Assembly (NCBI RefSeq): GCF_020172085.1
Contig: NZ_JAIVAT010000003.1
Span: 1,426,001 to 1,490,000 of the forward strand
Length of the DNA: 64,000 nt
Direction: 5' to 3'
Source of the DNA: Rossellomorea aquimaris
Lineage (GTDB): Bacteria > Bacillota > Bacilli > Bacillales > Bacillaceae_B
The position numbers and the translations under genes were made by a program. Each line of letters opens with the position of its first letter. The stretch's first letter is position 1. Of the stretch, positions 15,714 through 24,253 are shown one piece after another. The notes under the pieces were generated by a model, which had not been told where the DNA came from, did not search any database, and saw only the letters and a program-made list of their open reading frames with translations.

Positions 15714-16967
15714 TTACTCATTGTCCCATCTCAGTCGTATAAATTTCCTTTTCCCCACCTGTACGACCATTCCATCTGCAACATCCACTTCTGTCTGAAC
15801 ATCCAACACCTTCTTACCATTGATCCTGATGCCCCCATTTTGGATCATCCGGCGCGCTTCACTCTTTGAACTTTGCATGTTTAAAGCCACTAGTAAATCG
15901 ATAATGGAAACCTTCTCTTCACCAGGCCAATCCTGCTCAGGTATATCATCAGGGATTGCCCCTTTTTGAAAGATCTCCTTGAACTGGTTTTCTGCCTGAT
16001 CGGCTGCGTCTTTTCCGTGGTACATTCTCACAATCGTTTTTCCTAAAAGAATTTTGGCATCTCTCGGGTGAATTGATCCATCACGAATTTCACCAGCGAT
16101 CTTCACCTTCTCTTCCAATGAAAAATCTGTTATGAGATGAAAGTATTTTATAATCAATTCATCAGGTATCGACATCGTCTTCCCAAACATTTGATTGGGA
16201 TCTTCATCAATTCCGATGTAGTTATGCTTTGATTTAGACATTTTCTCGACCCCATCAAGACCTTCAAGTAATGGAAGTAGTATGACCACTTGTTTCTCCT
16301 GATTGCAATGTTCCTGTAGATGTCTCCCCATCAGGACATTGAATTGCTGATCCGTTCCACCAAGCTCTACATCACTTTCCAATGCAACGGAATCATAACC
16401 CTGCATCAATGGGTAAAAAAATTCATGAAGTGAGATTGGCTTCCCTTCTGACAGCCGGTTCGAGAAATCATTTCGTTCAATCAATCGCGCGACGGTGATC
16501 TTTGAAGATAAGTGAATGACATCTTCCAAATCAAGTGACGACAGCCATTTTGAATTGTAATGAAGCTCCACCTTCTCCTTGTCCAGGACTTTGCCAAATT
16601 GCTCAAAGTAAGTCCGGGCATTCCTCTTCACTTCTTCATTTGTGAGCTGCTTCCTCGCAACTGACTTCCCGGTGGGGTCTCCGATTTTCCCGGTGAAATC
16701 ACCGATAATGAGCTGCACGATATGACCGTTTTCCTGAAACTGCCTCAATTTATTCAGTACAACAGTATGGCCGATATGAACATCGGGTGCCGTCGGATCC
16801 AGACCCAGCTTGATTTTTAACGGAGTGCCCGTTGAAATTGACTTTATCAGTTTTTGCTTTAATTCTGCTTCTGGAATGATTTCATGCACGCCATTCTGAT
16901 ATTGTGCCAGCTGCCTTTCGACTTCGAGCTGCTGAACTTTTGATAGTGATTCCCATTTATGATCCAT
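15714..16967 (-). CDS. tyrZ: Tyrosyl-tRNA synthetase, TyrZ type
   Basis: 417 residues. HIGH is literal at ~64-67 ([14 protein letters not shown]), the KMSKS loop is EKMSKSKHN near 242, and a C-terminal S4-like RNA-binding domain is present ([20 protein letters not shown]). The N-terminus ([15 protein letters not shown]...) follows the TyrZ rather than the TyrS branch; in B. subtilis TyrZ is the alternative enzyme that discriminates better against D-Tyr. Of two adjacent ATGs, the second (16967) has the better spacing from AGGAGG. Expression is under a Tyr T-box upstream. Confidence 0.92.
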   Translation of the reverse strand: MDHKWESLSKVQQLEVERQLAQYQNGVHEIIPEAELKQKLIKSISTGTPLKIKLGLDPTAPDVHIGHTVVLNKLRQFQENGHIVQLIIGDFTGKIGDPTGKSVARKQLTNEEVKRNARTYFEQFGKVLDKEKVELHYNSKWLSSLDLEDVIHLSSKITVARLIERNDFSNRLSEGKPISLHEFFYPLMQGYDSVALESDVELGGTDQQFNVLMGRHLQEHCNQEKQVVILLPLLEGLDGVEKMSKSKHNYIGIDEDPNQMFGKTMSIPDELIIKYFHLITDFSLEEKVKIAGEIRDGSIHPRDAKILLGKTIVRMYHGKDAADQAENQFKEIFQKGAIPDDIPEQDWPGEEKVSIIDLLVALNMQSSKSEARRMIQNGGIRINGKKVLDVQTEVDVADGMVVQVGKRKFIRLRWDNE

Positions 16968-17045
16968 CATCTTTCCTCCTAGTTGTTGATGGGTGAATTT
17001 GTTGACTCAAAGAAGAGATTTTGAGTTGTTGTTATGTTGTAGCGG

Positions 17046-17238
17046 TTCGCTGATATATTGACATTTTCGGTGATAAATTGGGGATTTCGCTGATATAATT
17101 ACGATTTCGCCGTTAAAATTACGATTTCGCTGATATATTCTCGATTTCGCCGTTAAATTAAAGATTTCGCTGATATATTCTCGATTTCGCCGTTAAATAA
17201 AATTTTCCGCCGATATATTCCGAATTTCGCCGTTAAAA
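17046..17238. repeat. 20-bp phased repeat array B (family 1, ten units) in the tyrZ leader
   Basis: The block TTCGC (one TTCGG, one TCCGC) ends at 17050, 17070, 17090 and so on to 17230: ten units at an exact 20-bp period. Two unit types largely alternate, TTTCGCTGATATATT and TTTCGCCGTTAAAAT. The array lies between the T-box terminator and the tyrZ start codon, so it is transcribed as part of the leader. Confidence 0.9.
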
Positions 17239-17284
17239 CTATTTGAGCTACTCTCCACCACTACCTTCTCGGTTCCTTAACACC

Positions 17285-17505
17285 AAAAAACCACGCCCCT
17301 ATAAAAAAGGGACGTGGTTAACGCGGTACCACCCTAATTGAAGATCTCTCTTCCACTCTATTCGGATAACGGACCGGCCGTTCTCTGCTACTCATTCGTT
17401 CACAAAGAATGTTCAAGGAGGTAATTCGTGCTCATCTGTGTACTGATTTTCACCCGGCATCAGCTCTCTAAGACAGGGAGATAAGTCACTACTGATTCCC
17501 ATCAA
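17285..17505 (-). promoter_or_regulatory. T-box leader, tyrosine specific (tyrZ)
   Basis: The minus strand carries the T-box sequence AGGGTGGTACCGCG and a terminator (AACCACGTCCC / GGGGCGTGGTT then T6). In Stem I the helix GTG-CTTATCT / AGATGAG-CAC closes a specifier loop with AGTA on the 5' side and GAAT-TAC on the 3' side; the UAC Tyr codon is at 17423-17421. The variable base U in UGGUACC fits a discriminator A, as in tRNA-Tyr. Uncharged tRNA-Tyr should permit readthrough into tyrZ. Confidence 0.9.
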
Positions 17506-17572
17506 AACATGTATAATTTGAAATTTTTATCCATTTTACAGGATAATTCAGGAAATAACAATAGAAATTTTT

Positions 17573-18229
17573 TTATTCTTTCACTATTCCCATTACAAAT
17601 CCATCGTACCCCTTCGATCCAACTGTCTGCACGACCGTCGAATCGATTCGGTCTTCTTGCGATAACATTTCTACAAATGCTCGAACTCCTTGAACGCTTT
17701 CATCCTCACTATCTTTATCTATCACTCTTCCACCGCGAACCACATTATCGGTAATGATGACCGCCCCTGGTTGAGACAATTGAAGTGCCCATTTTAAATA
17801 GTTGGCATTGTTTTGTTTGTCTGCGTCTATGAAGATGAAATCAAATGTGCCTTGAAGTGTAGGCAGGGTGTCGAGTGCAGCGCCAACTTTGATTTCCACT
17901 TTTTCTTCTACACCGGCTTTTTGAATGTTTTGTTCTGCGACTTTTGCATGTTTTTCACTATACTCGAGTGTCACAAGCCGGCCGTCCTCCGGTAATGCCC
18001 TGGCAAGCCAAATCGTACTGTAGCCTCCGAGTGTTCCGATTTCCAGAATCCGTTTCGCCCCTTTTAACTGGGCAAGCAATGAAAGGAATTTTCCCTGATT
18101 CGGGGATACATCGATTGCAGGCAGGTTTGCTTCACTATTTGCCTGCAAGACCGACTCCATGACTAAATCTGTTTTTTGCAGTTTAGTAGAATAATATTGA
18201 TCGACTTTTGTCCAAATATCTGCTGGCAT
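17573..18229 (-). CDS. SAM-dependent O-methyltransferase (YrrM/caffeoyl-CoA type)
   Basis: 218 residues of the Methyltransf_3 family. The SAM loop ILEIGTLGGYSTIWLA is near residue 60, the acidic residue that binds the ribose follows in LVTLEYSEKHA, and the metal-binding region FIFIDADKQNN...ITDNVVRGG lies at ~130-165. Such enzymes methylate catechol-like hydroxyls, or tRNA wobble uridine derivatives in the TrmR (YrrM) branch. Which of these applies is not clear. ATG 18229 follows AGGAGTGATTTTTTA. Confidence 0.88.
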   Translation of the reverse strand: MPADIWTKVDQYYSTKLQKTDLVMESVLQANSEANLPAIDVSPNQGKFLSLLAQLKGAKRILEIGTLGGYSTIWLARALPEDGRLVTLEYSEKHAKVAEQNIQKAGVEEKVEIKVGAALDTLPTLQGTFDFIFIDADKQNNANYLKWALQLSQPGAVIITDNVVRGGRVIDKDSEDESVQGVRAFVEMLSQEDRIDSTVVQTVGSKGYDGFVMGIVKE

Positions 18230-18273
18230 TAAAAAATCACTCCTATTAGTTTACATAATATTATTATGTATAT

Positions 18274-19158
18274 TTATTTTGATGAATTATCTTTAAACAC
18301 AAAATTCCTTATACCTTTAACATTCGTTTTGAATGTAAAGACCCCTCCAGAATGTGGATAGTCAGTCAACTGTTCATCTGTCATTCTCGTTCTCGCAGAG
18401 GTAATATAAAGTTCATCGAGATCCGCACCACCGAACGCACAAGACGTCACATTCACTGCGGGAACCGGAATAAATTCGATCTGCTTGCCGTTATGTGGAT
18501 TCCACCTGGATATCCCCTTCCCGCTCCAATGGGCAATCCAAAGCATTCCTTCCTCATCGATTGTCATACCGTCAGGCAATCCTGCACCATCAGGGAATTG
18601 GATAACCACCTCAGGATTTTCAATCTGACCGGAATCTACAAAATAACGATATCTGACCACTTGCTTCGTAGGAGTATCGATAAAGTACATAAAGCGGTGA
18701 TCCGGTGACCACGCAAGACCGTTTGAAGTGCCCACGTTATCGACCTTTTTGGTAATATGAAGGGTTGAGTCTATAACATATAAAGCCCCATTCCCATCTA
18801 CCCCTGTATTATCGGTCGTTCCAGCCCAAAAGCGGCCGGCTGGATCACATTTACCATCATTGAAGCGGTTTTCTTCTATGTGACTTTCCGGATCCACGAC
18901 CTTTTCTAGATTATCCGTTTCCCAATCGTAAAAATGGATGCCGTGTTGAAGTCCAAGGATCATGCGTCCACTGTTGGTCTGAGAAAGACAGCCTACGGAT
19001 TGATTCAAGCGGACTTCATCCAACTCATCTTTCAGAGTATGTAAGCGGAAAATTTTCTTTTCTATAATGTCCACCCATAAGAACATATTTCTTTCAGGAT
19101 CCCAACAAGGGCTTTCCCCCAGAGTATTTTGTGCGTCTACTCGCAACCTGACTGACAT
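18274..19158 (-). CDS. SMP-30/gluconolactonase-family protein
   Basis: 294 residues forming a six-bladed beta-propeller of the SMP-30 type. Recognisable signatures are LGESPCWDPERN near residue 13 (metal Glu), NRFNDGKCDPAGRFWAGT near 96, NGLAWSPDHRFMYFIDT near 145, and GLPDGMTIDEEGMLWIAHW near 195 (metal Asp). Family members are Ca/Zn lactonases acting on gluconolactone or other sugar lactones. No sugar operon surrounds it. ATG 19158 follows AAAGGAG. Confidence 0.9.
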   Translation of the reverse strand: MSVRLRVDAQNTLGESPCWDPERNMFLWVDIIEKKIFRLHTLKDELDEVRLNQSVGCLSQTNSGRMILGLQHGIHFYDWETDNLEKVVDPESHIEENRFNDGKCDPAGRFWAGTTDNTGVDGNGALYVIDSTLHITKKVDNVGTSNGLAWSPDHRFMYFIDTPTKQVVRYRYFVDSGQIENPEVVIQFPDGAGLPDGMTIDEEGMLWIAHWSGKGISRWNPHNGKQIEFIPVPAVNVTSCAFGGADLDELYITSARTRMTDEQLTDYPHSGGVFTFKTNVKGIRNFVFKDNSSK

Positions 19159-19312
19159 AAAAAAACTCCTTTCAATGAATAATTCTCGTTAATTCCTGTA
19201 AATTCCTTTTTATTCTTCAAAATCCTCCCTGCTTCACCAAGACCGGAAAGAAAATCACAAGCATAGAGAAGGACTGAACTTCTTGAATCGCTCTGAATCA
19301 TTTTTCATTAAT

Positions 19313-19345
19313 AAAAAAAGCACCCAGCCAATGCCGGATGCTTCT
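19313..19345 (-). terminator. Terminator of the marR-nitroreductase-monooxygenase operon
   Basis: On the minus strand AAGCATCCGG...CTGGGTGCTT followed by a T7 run. Confidence 0.8.
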
Positions 19346-19352
19346 GTAAAAT

Positions 19353-19649
19353 TTATTTCTCGATTTTATTTCCATCATACATTTTCACATTTAGTGGTGC
19401 GGTTAAATATTCGGGAGCCCTTCCTACGAATGATGTGAAATGGTCACTCCCATTATGACTCTCTACGGCTGCTGAGTCTTTCCATACTTCAACCATAGTA
19501 TAGACATGATCTCTTTCGGTATCTTTCATTAAATCGTATGAGATATTCCCTTCCTCGCCTCTGGAGGAAGAGACAAGGGGACGGATTTCTTCTAAAAATG
19601 CCTGTTCTTTAATAGGGTTTATCTGAAATTCAGCGTGAATGATAATCAT
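19353..19649 (-). CDS. Putative quinol monooxygenase (ABM domain, YgiN-like)
   Basis: 98 residues, a single antibiotic-biosynthesis-monooxygenase (dimeric alpha-beta barrel) domain: IIIHAEFQINPIKEQAFLEEI at the N-terminus, EGNISYDLMKDTE near 33 and the signature EVWKDSAAVESHNGSDHF near 54-71. Relatives such as YgiN oxidise quinols; others act on aromatic intermediates. It is third in an operon after a nitroreductase and a MarR regulator, which supports a role in quinone or electrophile detoxification. Confidence 0.85.
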   Translation of the reverse strand: MIIIHAEFQINPIKEQAFLEEIRPLVSSSRGEEGNISYDLMKDTERDHVYTMVEVWKDSAAVESHNGSDHFTSFVGRAPEYLTAPLNVKMYDGNKIEK

Positions 19650-19673
19650 TTTAATTCTCCTCTATTCGTATTA

Positions 19674-20309
19674 TTATTTCCATTCTGTGATGGAGTCAAC
19701 TGGTAATCGGACGGATTTATATCCTGCATCTGCCGCTTTCCCAATTGAAATTAGCATGACTGGGTAGTAGCGGTTTTTATCCATGCCATAAGCATCGGCA
19801 ATCTGATCCTTTTCATAGCCGCCAATCGGATTTGTGTCATATCCGTGGGCTCGAGCAGCAAGCATCAGCTGCATTGAAACCAAGCCAGCATCGATAAGAT
19901 TCATTTCCCTGAACATTTCGACGGGAACTGATTTAAGTAAATCCTTAATAGCAGGGAGCTGTCTGTCTCTTACTTCTGCTGGCATATATCCTTCCTCGAC
20001 GGCCTTATTATAAATTTCGTCTGCATAATCCAAGCTGTTCATATCTACAAATACTGCAATAACGGCTGAAGATGTCTTGACTTGCGTTTGATTGAACTTT
20101 GCAAGTGGAGCAAGGGTTGCCTTTCCTTCTTCGCTGTCAATGACAACAAAACGCCACGGCTGAAGATTAAGGGATGATGGAGCAAGAGTAGCCTCCGTGA
20201 GAATTTCTGTCATTTCTTCTTTGCTGATTTTCACTGATGGGTCATAGTTTCGGATGGAGCGGCGCCCCGTGATAATTTCATTGAAGTCATTGATTTTTGT
20301 TTGGTTCAT
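19674..20309 (-). CDS. Nitroreductase-family NAD(P)H oxidoreductase
   Basis: 211 residues. FMN-binding motifs of the nitroreductase family are seen: RRSIRNYDP near residue 17, LAPSSLNLQPWRFVVI near 42 and a C-terminal YDTNPIGGYEKDQI...YPVMLISIGK stretch. The start is ATG 20309, seven bases after AAAGGAG; the frame continues upstream without a ribosome site. Placed between a MarR regulator and a quinol monooxygenase, it resembles MhqN/YodC of B. subtilis, which respond to quinones and are controlled by MarR/DUF24 repressors. Confidence 0.9.
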   Translation of the reverse strand: MNQTKINDFNEIITGRRSIRNYDPSVKISKEEMTEILTEATLAPSSLNLQPWRFVVIDSEEGKATLAPLAKFNQTQVKTSSAVIAVFVDMNSLDYADEIYNKAVEEGYMPAEVRDRQLPAIKDLLKSVPVEMFREMNLIDAGLVSMQLMLAARAHGYDTNPIGGYEKDQIADAYGMDKNRYYPVMLISIGKAADAGYKSVRLPVDSITEWK

Positions 20310-20339
20310 GATGCATTCTCCTTTTTGTTTCACTATTAT

Positions 20340-20774
20340 TTACGATTCAATGTCTTTCACATTGACTTGAATACGATTAAGCATATTTGATAAAACGGAA
20401 CGTTCCTCTTTTGTGAACGTCTTAAATACTTTAGAGATGAAGATTTCTTTTTCTTCCCGATAGGCATTGATCTTCATTCGTCCCTCTTCCGTCAGGCGAA
20501 CGAATGTAAACCGGTTGTCGTCAGGGTTTTTCCGACGCACTACCATCCCTTTACCTTCAAGCTGTTTTAAATGCCTGGTTACAGCCGCACTGTCAATATT
20601 CACTTCGCGTTGAAGGGCTGTCTGACTGATTTCTTCCACTTCGAACAACCTGTGCAACAGTTCCAGTCGAGATTGACTGATTCCAGTGCAGCGTTCAAAT
20701 TTCGGACTCATTTGCTTATATATATCATTGAGTTGAACAATGATCTTCTCTTCTTGTCTACACGAATTGGACAT
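20340..20774 (-). CDS. MarR-family transcriptional regulator
   Basis: 144 residues. The winged helix is clear: ISQTALQREVNIDSAAVTRHLKQLEGKGMVVRRKNPDDNR (residues ~48-88), with the DxR wing. Cysteines near positions 5 and 28 could sense thiol-reactive compounds, but this is a guess. ATG 20774 is chosen for the strong AAAGGAGGAGGATGCT before it. It heads an operon with nitroreductase and monooxygenase genes and faces a 31-bp palindrome that overlaps its own promoter. Confidence 0.9.
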   Translation of the reverse strand: MSNSCRQEEKIIVQLNDIYKQMSPKFERCTGISQSRLELLHRLFEVEEISQTALQREVNIDSAAVTRHLKQLEGKGMVVRRKNPDDNRFTFVRLTEEGRMKINAYREEKEIFISKVFKTFTKEERSVLSNMLNRIQVNVKDIES

Positions 20775-20795
20775 AGCATCCTCCTCCTTTTTATT

Positions 20796-20855
20796 AATTG
20801 ATAGGTCAATCATTGACCCGTCAATTAATATAATACAAATGAATTTTATAGTCAA
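20796..20855 (-). promoter_or_regulatory. Promoter and palindromic operator of the marR operon
   Basis: On the minus strand -35 TTGACT (20855-20850), 17-bp spacer, -10 TATATT (20832-20827). Directly downstream is a palindrome at 20796-20826: AATTGATAGGTCAA-TCA-TTGACCCGTCAATT, with 12 of 14 positions matching between arms. Its position over the start site fits autorepression by the MarR protein. Confidence 0.78.
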
Positions 20856-21319
20856 TCAATCCGTTTTTATTAAAGGCTGTTTTCGTAAACATTGTTGCTT
20901 TTGGATGTAGCGAGTGGCGGTTGATTTCCGCTACAGGTGCTCGCTTTCCGCGGGGCTGGCGGTGAGCCTCCTCGGCTACGCCTGCGGGGTCTCACCTGTC
21001 CAGCGTTTCCCGCAGGAGTCGAGCACCTTCCGCTCCAATCAACTGACGAAAACTTTGACTATCATAAAGGAAATGTGGAGGTTGCTTATGCCACTGCTTT
21101 TTCATTCGTTGCAGTGACTGATTTTATTTAATAATCCTTTACTCTTTTTAAACTGATGGTCACAAATCATTATGCCCTGTCAACCACTTACTACTCTAGA
21201 GGGTGAAGGGAACTGCGTAGACTCCTACGGAAAACGGGCGTGTCGAGACCCCGGAAGCGTTTTTGAGCTGCACCCCTATTGTTGGACACACCAACCAACA
21301 ATAGGAGGTGCCCGCACCA

Positions 21320-21838
21320 ATGGCCAAGTTTACACAGGAACATAAACTTTACGTTGCCAAACGTTATCTAAATGAACTAGTCAGTTATCGAGACCTAGCG
21401 TATCAAGTTGGCATAGACGATTCCATTCTCCGTTACTGGGTAATGTTAGTTCGTCATCATGGGGATGAAGCATTTACCTTTCCCTATACAAACTATTCTT
21501 CTGCCTTTAAACTGAGGGTAATTCAATTTATTTCGGAGAAGAATTGCTCCATTCGAAAGGCATCAGCCATATTTCAAATCCCCGATCCCTCTATGGTTCG
21601 TAGATGGGTGAAAAAGTGGGAAAGAGCTGGAGAAGATGCCTTCGGATCTTTAGAAATGAGGCCTTCTACAATGACAGCTAATCAAAAGAAAAAGAAGATG
21701 AAAGACAACTCTTCAAGCCAATCGATAGAAGATATGAAAAAAGAACTTGAATACCTTCGTATGGAGAATGCGTATCTAAAAAAGCTAAACACCTTAGTTC
21801 AGGAAGAACCATCACCAACGAAATCAAAGCGAAAGTAG
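21320..21838 (+). CDS. IS150-type transposase OrfA (helix-turn-helix subunit)
   Basis: 172 residues with two helix-turn-helix segments: YLNELVSYRDLAYQVGIDDSIL (~12-33) and KNCSIRKASAIFQIPDPSMVRRW (~72-95). A coiled-coil/leucine-rich tail follows (DMKKELEYLRMENAYLKKLN), as usual in OrfA of IS3 elements. It binds the IS ends. ATG 21320 follows AGGAGGTG. The frame contains the slippery run A AAA AAG at 21778-21784, where a -1 shift joins OrfB. Confidence 0.9.
   Translation: MAKFTQEHKLYVAKRYLNELVSYRDLAYQVGIDDSILRYWVMLVRHHGDEAFTFPYTNYSSAFKLRVIQFISEKNCSIRKASAIFQIPDPSMVRRWVKKWERAGEDAFGSLEMRPSTMTANQKKKKMKDNSSSQSIEDMKKELEYLRMENAYLKKLNTLVQEEPSPTKSKRK
21778..21784 (+). promoter_or_regulatory. Programmed -1 frameshift site A AAA AAG
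   Basis: The heptamer lies in the OrfA frame as A|AAA|AAG, the canonical X XXY YYZ form. Slipping back one base makes the next codon start at 21784, in frame with OrfB (21865 minus 21784 is 81) and with no stop between. The joined frame reads ...KHLSSGRTITNEIKAKVVFEL, a normal IS150 OrfB N-terminus. Confidence 0.8.
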
Positions 21839-21864
21839 TATTTGAACTAAGGAACGAATTCCCG

Positions 21865-22677
21865 GTGACTAGAACGATAAAAGTAGCTAAGCTGTCTAAA
21901 AGCACTTACTACCACATCATAAATAAATGGGACCAACCAGACTCTGACCGCAAATGGAAAAGAAGAATCAGTTTCATTTACCATAGGCACTCAGGGCGCT
22001 TTGGATACCGTCGCATTACGGACGTCCTTCAGGAAAAAGGGCACGACATTAATAAAAAGAAAGTACTTCGAATCATGAGAGAACTAGGACTTCAATGCGT
22101 TGTGCGAATGAAAAAGTACAAATCATATAAAGGGGAAGTCGGAAAAACAGCTCCCAACATCTTAAACCGTCATTTTAAAGCCGAAAAACCCAATCAAAAG
22201 TGGGTGACGGACATTACAGAATTTAAATTATTCGGACAGAAGCTTTATTTGTCCCCCATTTTGGATCTGTTTAACGGAGAAATCATTACCTATACACTCC
22301 AATCAAGGCCAACATTTAATTTGGTCAAAACAATGTTAGAACAAGGATTGAAACATGTAAATGAGGGCGATAATCTCTTGATTCATTCCGATCAGGGCTG
22401 GCACTATCGAATGGCTCAGTACCGAAGGACACTGAAGAAACATAACATCACCCAAAGTATGTCTCGTAAAGGAAACTGTTATGACAACTCCGTCATGGAG
22501 AACTTTTTTGGAATTCTGAAGTCCGAATTCCTGTACTTACAAGAATTTGATAGCATCGAGCACTTTAAGGACGAATTGAAAGAATACATGTATTACTACA
22601 ACCACCTGAGAATTAAATCAAGGTTAAAACGAAAAAGTCCGGTAGCTTATCGAGTTAACACCGAATTAGCTGCATAG
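21865..22677 (+). CDS. IS150-type transposase OrfB (DDE catalytic subunit)
   Basis: 270 residues from the first internal methionine codon, but the natural N-terminus is probably supplied by a frameshift at 21784. The HTH_21 region (HRHSGRFGYRRITDVLQEKGHDINKKKVLRIMRELGL) is followed by the rve integrase core. Catalytic Asp is in WVTDITEF, the second Asp in LLIHSDQG, and Glu in NSVMENFFGILKSE. The C-terminus YNHLRIKSRLKRKSPVAYR is typical. No stop or frameshift is seen, so the enzyme appears intact. Confidence 0.93.
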   Translation: MTRTIKVAKLSKSTYYHIINKWDQPDSDRKWKRRISFIYHRHSGRFGYRRITDVLQEKGHDINKKKVLRIMRELGLQCVVRMKKYKSYKGEVGKTAPNILNRHFKAEKPNQKWVTDITEFKLFGQKLYLSPILDLFNGEIITYTLQSRPTFNLVKTMLEQGLKHVNEGDNLLIHSDQGWHYRMAQYRRTLKKHNITQSMSRKGNCYDNSVMENFFGILKSEFLYLQEFDSIEHFKDELKEYMYYYNHLRIKSRLKRKSPVAYRVNTELAA

Positions 22678-22862
22678 AAAATAAGTGTCCAACTTTTTGG
22701 GTCCAGTGCATTTTTTGCTGAGGAGGCTCGGCCGAACGTCCGTGGAAAGCGGGACTGTTCCCTTCACCCTCCTGTACTACAACCTAAATAACAGAGCATC
22801 GTAAATTTTAGTTTGTATGCGTATAGCAACAATCTTTGCGAAAACAGCCTTATTAAAAGACG

Positions 22863-22903
22863 AAAAGCTGGTAAAAAGGGAAGCTACCACTTTTCCAGCT
22901 TTT
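22863..22903. terminator. Bidirectional terminator hairpin beside the HAD gene
   Basis: AAAAGCTGG and CCAGCTTTT flank a 23-base loop, with T-runs on both sides; it ends the HAD gene on the minus strand. Confidence 0.65.
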
Positions 22904-23677
22904 TTACTTTCTTATTTCGCTGTATGTATAAGACAATTCCTTTAGTTTTTTAATGATCTCACCTTCAAAATCACCAGTGAGAGGAATCTGTTCATCGGCA
23001 ATGTCAGAAAGTCCATCATGGTATCCTATCATGACAGAATGCTTCGCATTGCTGAACATACTCATATCATTTGCATCATTGCCGAATGCTATATAGTTCT
23101 CTGCCTTGACTCCAAATGTCGAGAGCGCACTCCATTTATGTATATTGGCTGGACTGATATCCACTACATTTTCATTCCCATGGATGTTCAGAACAATATC
23201 CATTTGTTCCAATTGTTTTGTTAGATCCTGAAAATGAGTGGATGTTAACAACAGAATCTTCACGATTGAATTCAACGATGCAACTGGCAGGGATTGGGCC
23301 AGATTCGCTGGGTCCAGAAAATCAAGGATGGGATGATTGTTTGGACCAGTGTAAGCATAATCCCATTCACTATCGATTAAATAAGTGGCTTCATATCTAT
23401 GGATTAATTCAAGTATCTTCGCTAGGTCCTCATCCTGAAAGGAAGTTGAGTGCACGATTTCTCCTTCGTGATAAAGAAGAGATCCATTCCCTCCGATTAA
23501 TGGAAAAGAATGCAATCTCACATCCAGGACCGGAAGCATATCCCTGATCGGTCTGGCTGATGCAAAATATAGTTCGTGTCCACATGACTTCAGTTCGAGC
23601 AAACATTGAACAATTCTTTCTGATACTGGCTCCCCCTTAAAGCAAATCGTTCCATCTAAGTCGAATACAAATTTCAT
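22904..23677 (-). CDS. HAD-superfamily phosphatase, Cof type
   Basis: 257 residues. Motif I FVFDLDGTIC at residues 3-12 gives the nucleophile Asp, motif II ASARP is near 40, the motif III lysine is in HKWSAL near 185, and motif IV GNDANDMSMF is near 200-209. The large C2 cap between motifs II and III marks the Cof/YkrA-like group, which dephosphorylates sugar phosphates, nucleotides and cofactor intermediates. The natural substrate is unknown. ATG 23677 lies eight bases after GAAAGG; the ATG three codons upstream directly abuts the ribosome site. Confidence 0.88.
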   Translation of the reverse strand: MKFVFDLDGTICFKGEPVSERIVQCLLELKSCGHELYFASARPIRDMLPVLDVRLHSFPLIGGNGSLLYHEGEIVHSTSFQDEDLAKILELIHRYEATYLIDSEWDYAYTGPNNHPILDFLDPANLAQSLPVASLNSIVKILLLTSTHFQDLTKQLEQMDIVLNIHGNENVVDISPANIHKWSALSTFGVKAENYIAFGNDANDMSMFSNAKHSVMIGYHDGLSDIADEQIPLTGDFEGEIIKKLKELSYTYSEIRK

Positions 23678-23731
23678 ATTTACCATCCTTTCTTCATATT
23701 ACGGAATCTTATTTTATACATTTGATTCACA

Positions 23732-24193
23732 TTATCTAAATATCAAATCACTCGACACAGGCTTTATTCCAATCTCCCTTGCCCATACAGATAATTGGCC
23801 CATATGATGAATCTCGTGTGTCACAATATGCTGAAGTACCTTTTTGTATGTAAAAGTGTATGAGTTACCTGACTTGGATGTCATCGTGAATTCCTTTTTT
23901 TCATATGCAGGTGTCCATAATGAGAGAAAGTTTTCTGTCTGTTGACGAGTCTCTCTGGAAAATCCAATGACTTCATCAAGTGTCGAAATGCTGTGAAGAT
24001 TCTTTCTTATAACAGGTGTCCCCTGCAGCTGGTTCATCCAAATTTGTTCACAATCCGCTACATGAAAGAGGTTCTTTAAAATGCTCCCCATCCCGCCTGT
24101 ACGCTCTTTCAATAATTCTTCAGGATCAATGTCCCTGCACCATTCAAACCAATCATCCCTTACTTGCCAATTGTAAGTAAAAAGTTCCAACAT
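23732..24193 (-). CDS. DinB-family protein
   Basis: 153 residues. Three likely metal ligands are present: His near 44 in NLFHVADCEQIW and the pair in HEIHHMGQL near 127-131. The start LELFTYNWQVRDDWFEWC resembles YgaE/DinB relatives in Bacilli. The reaction is not known; thiol transferase activity with bacillithiol is one option for this fold. It is transcribed separately from the HAD gene, which follows 55 bases downstream. Confidence 0.85.
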   Translation of the reverse strand: MLELFTYNWQVRDDWFEWCRDIDPEELLKERTGGMGSILKNLFHVADCEQIWMNQLQGTPVIRKNLHSISTLDEVIGFSRETRQQTENFLSLWTPAYEKKEFTMTSKSGNSYTFTYKKVLQHIVTHEIHHMGQLSVWAREIGIKPVSSDLIFR

Positions 24194-24253
24194 ATTTACA
24201 CGTCCTTTTATCTAGTAATTTGAAACCGTCATTCAGTGAATAATCCAGTTTCT

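Larger units (their letters stand above)
21269..22710 (+). mobile_element. IS3-family (IS150-like) insertion sequence, 1.44 kb
   Basis: Two overlapping transposase frames lie between imperfect terminal inverted repeats: the left end begins TGCACCCC and reaches GTTGGACAC; the right end, read inward, begins TGCACTGG and also reaches GTTGGACAC. TG...CA ends are typical of IS3/IS150 elements. The target is a T-run (TTTTT at 21260, TTTTTT at 22711), so the 3-5 bp duplication cannot be resolved. Both frames are intact, so the element may be active. It sits inside an older repeat element. Confidence 0.88.
20873..22851. repeat. Inverted-repeat element interrupted by an IS
   Basis: The outer ends are inverted copies of AAGGCTGTTTTCG(T/C)AAA(C/G)ATTGTTGC, at 20873 and 22851. 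Without the inserted IS the element is about 540 bp. The left part holds a GC-rich block (20935-21045) rich in internal inverted repeats; the right part holds GAGGGTGAAGGGAAC at 21199 and its complement GTTCCCTTCACCCTC at about 22757. No protein is encoded outside the IS. A worn copy of the left end and of the second block is at 45394-45575. Related intergenic repeats are common in Bacillaceae. Confidence 0.7.

Noticed and set aside
17046..17238. CRISPR array
   Set aside because: The units have 20-bp period with a ~13-bp loose core and ~7-bp rest; CRISPR repeats are longer, nearly identical and have 25-40 bp spacers. No cas genes are nearby.
20340..20855. Longer MarR N-terminus from an upstream ATG
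   Set aside because: The extra residues are translated promoter and operator DNA, and AAAGGAGGAGG precedes ATG 20774.
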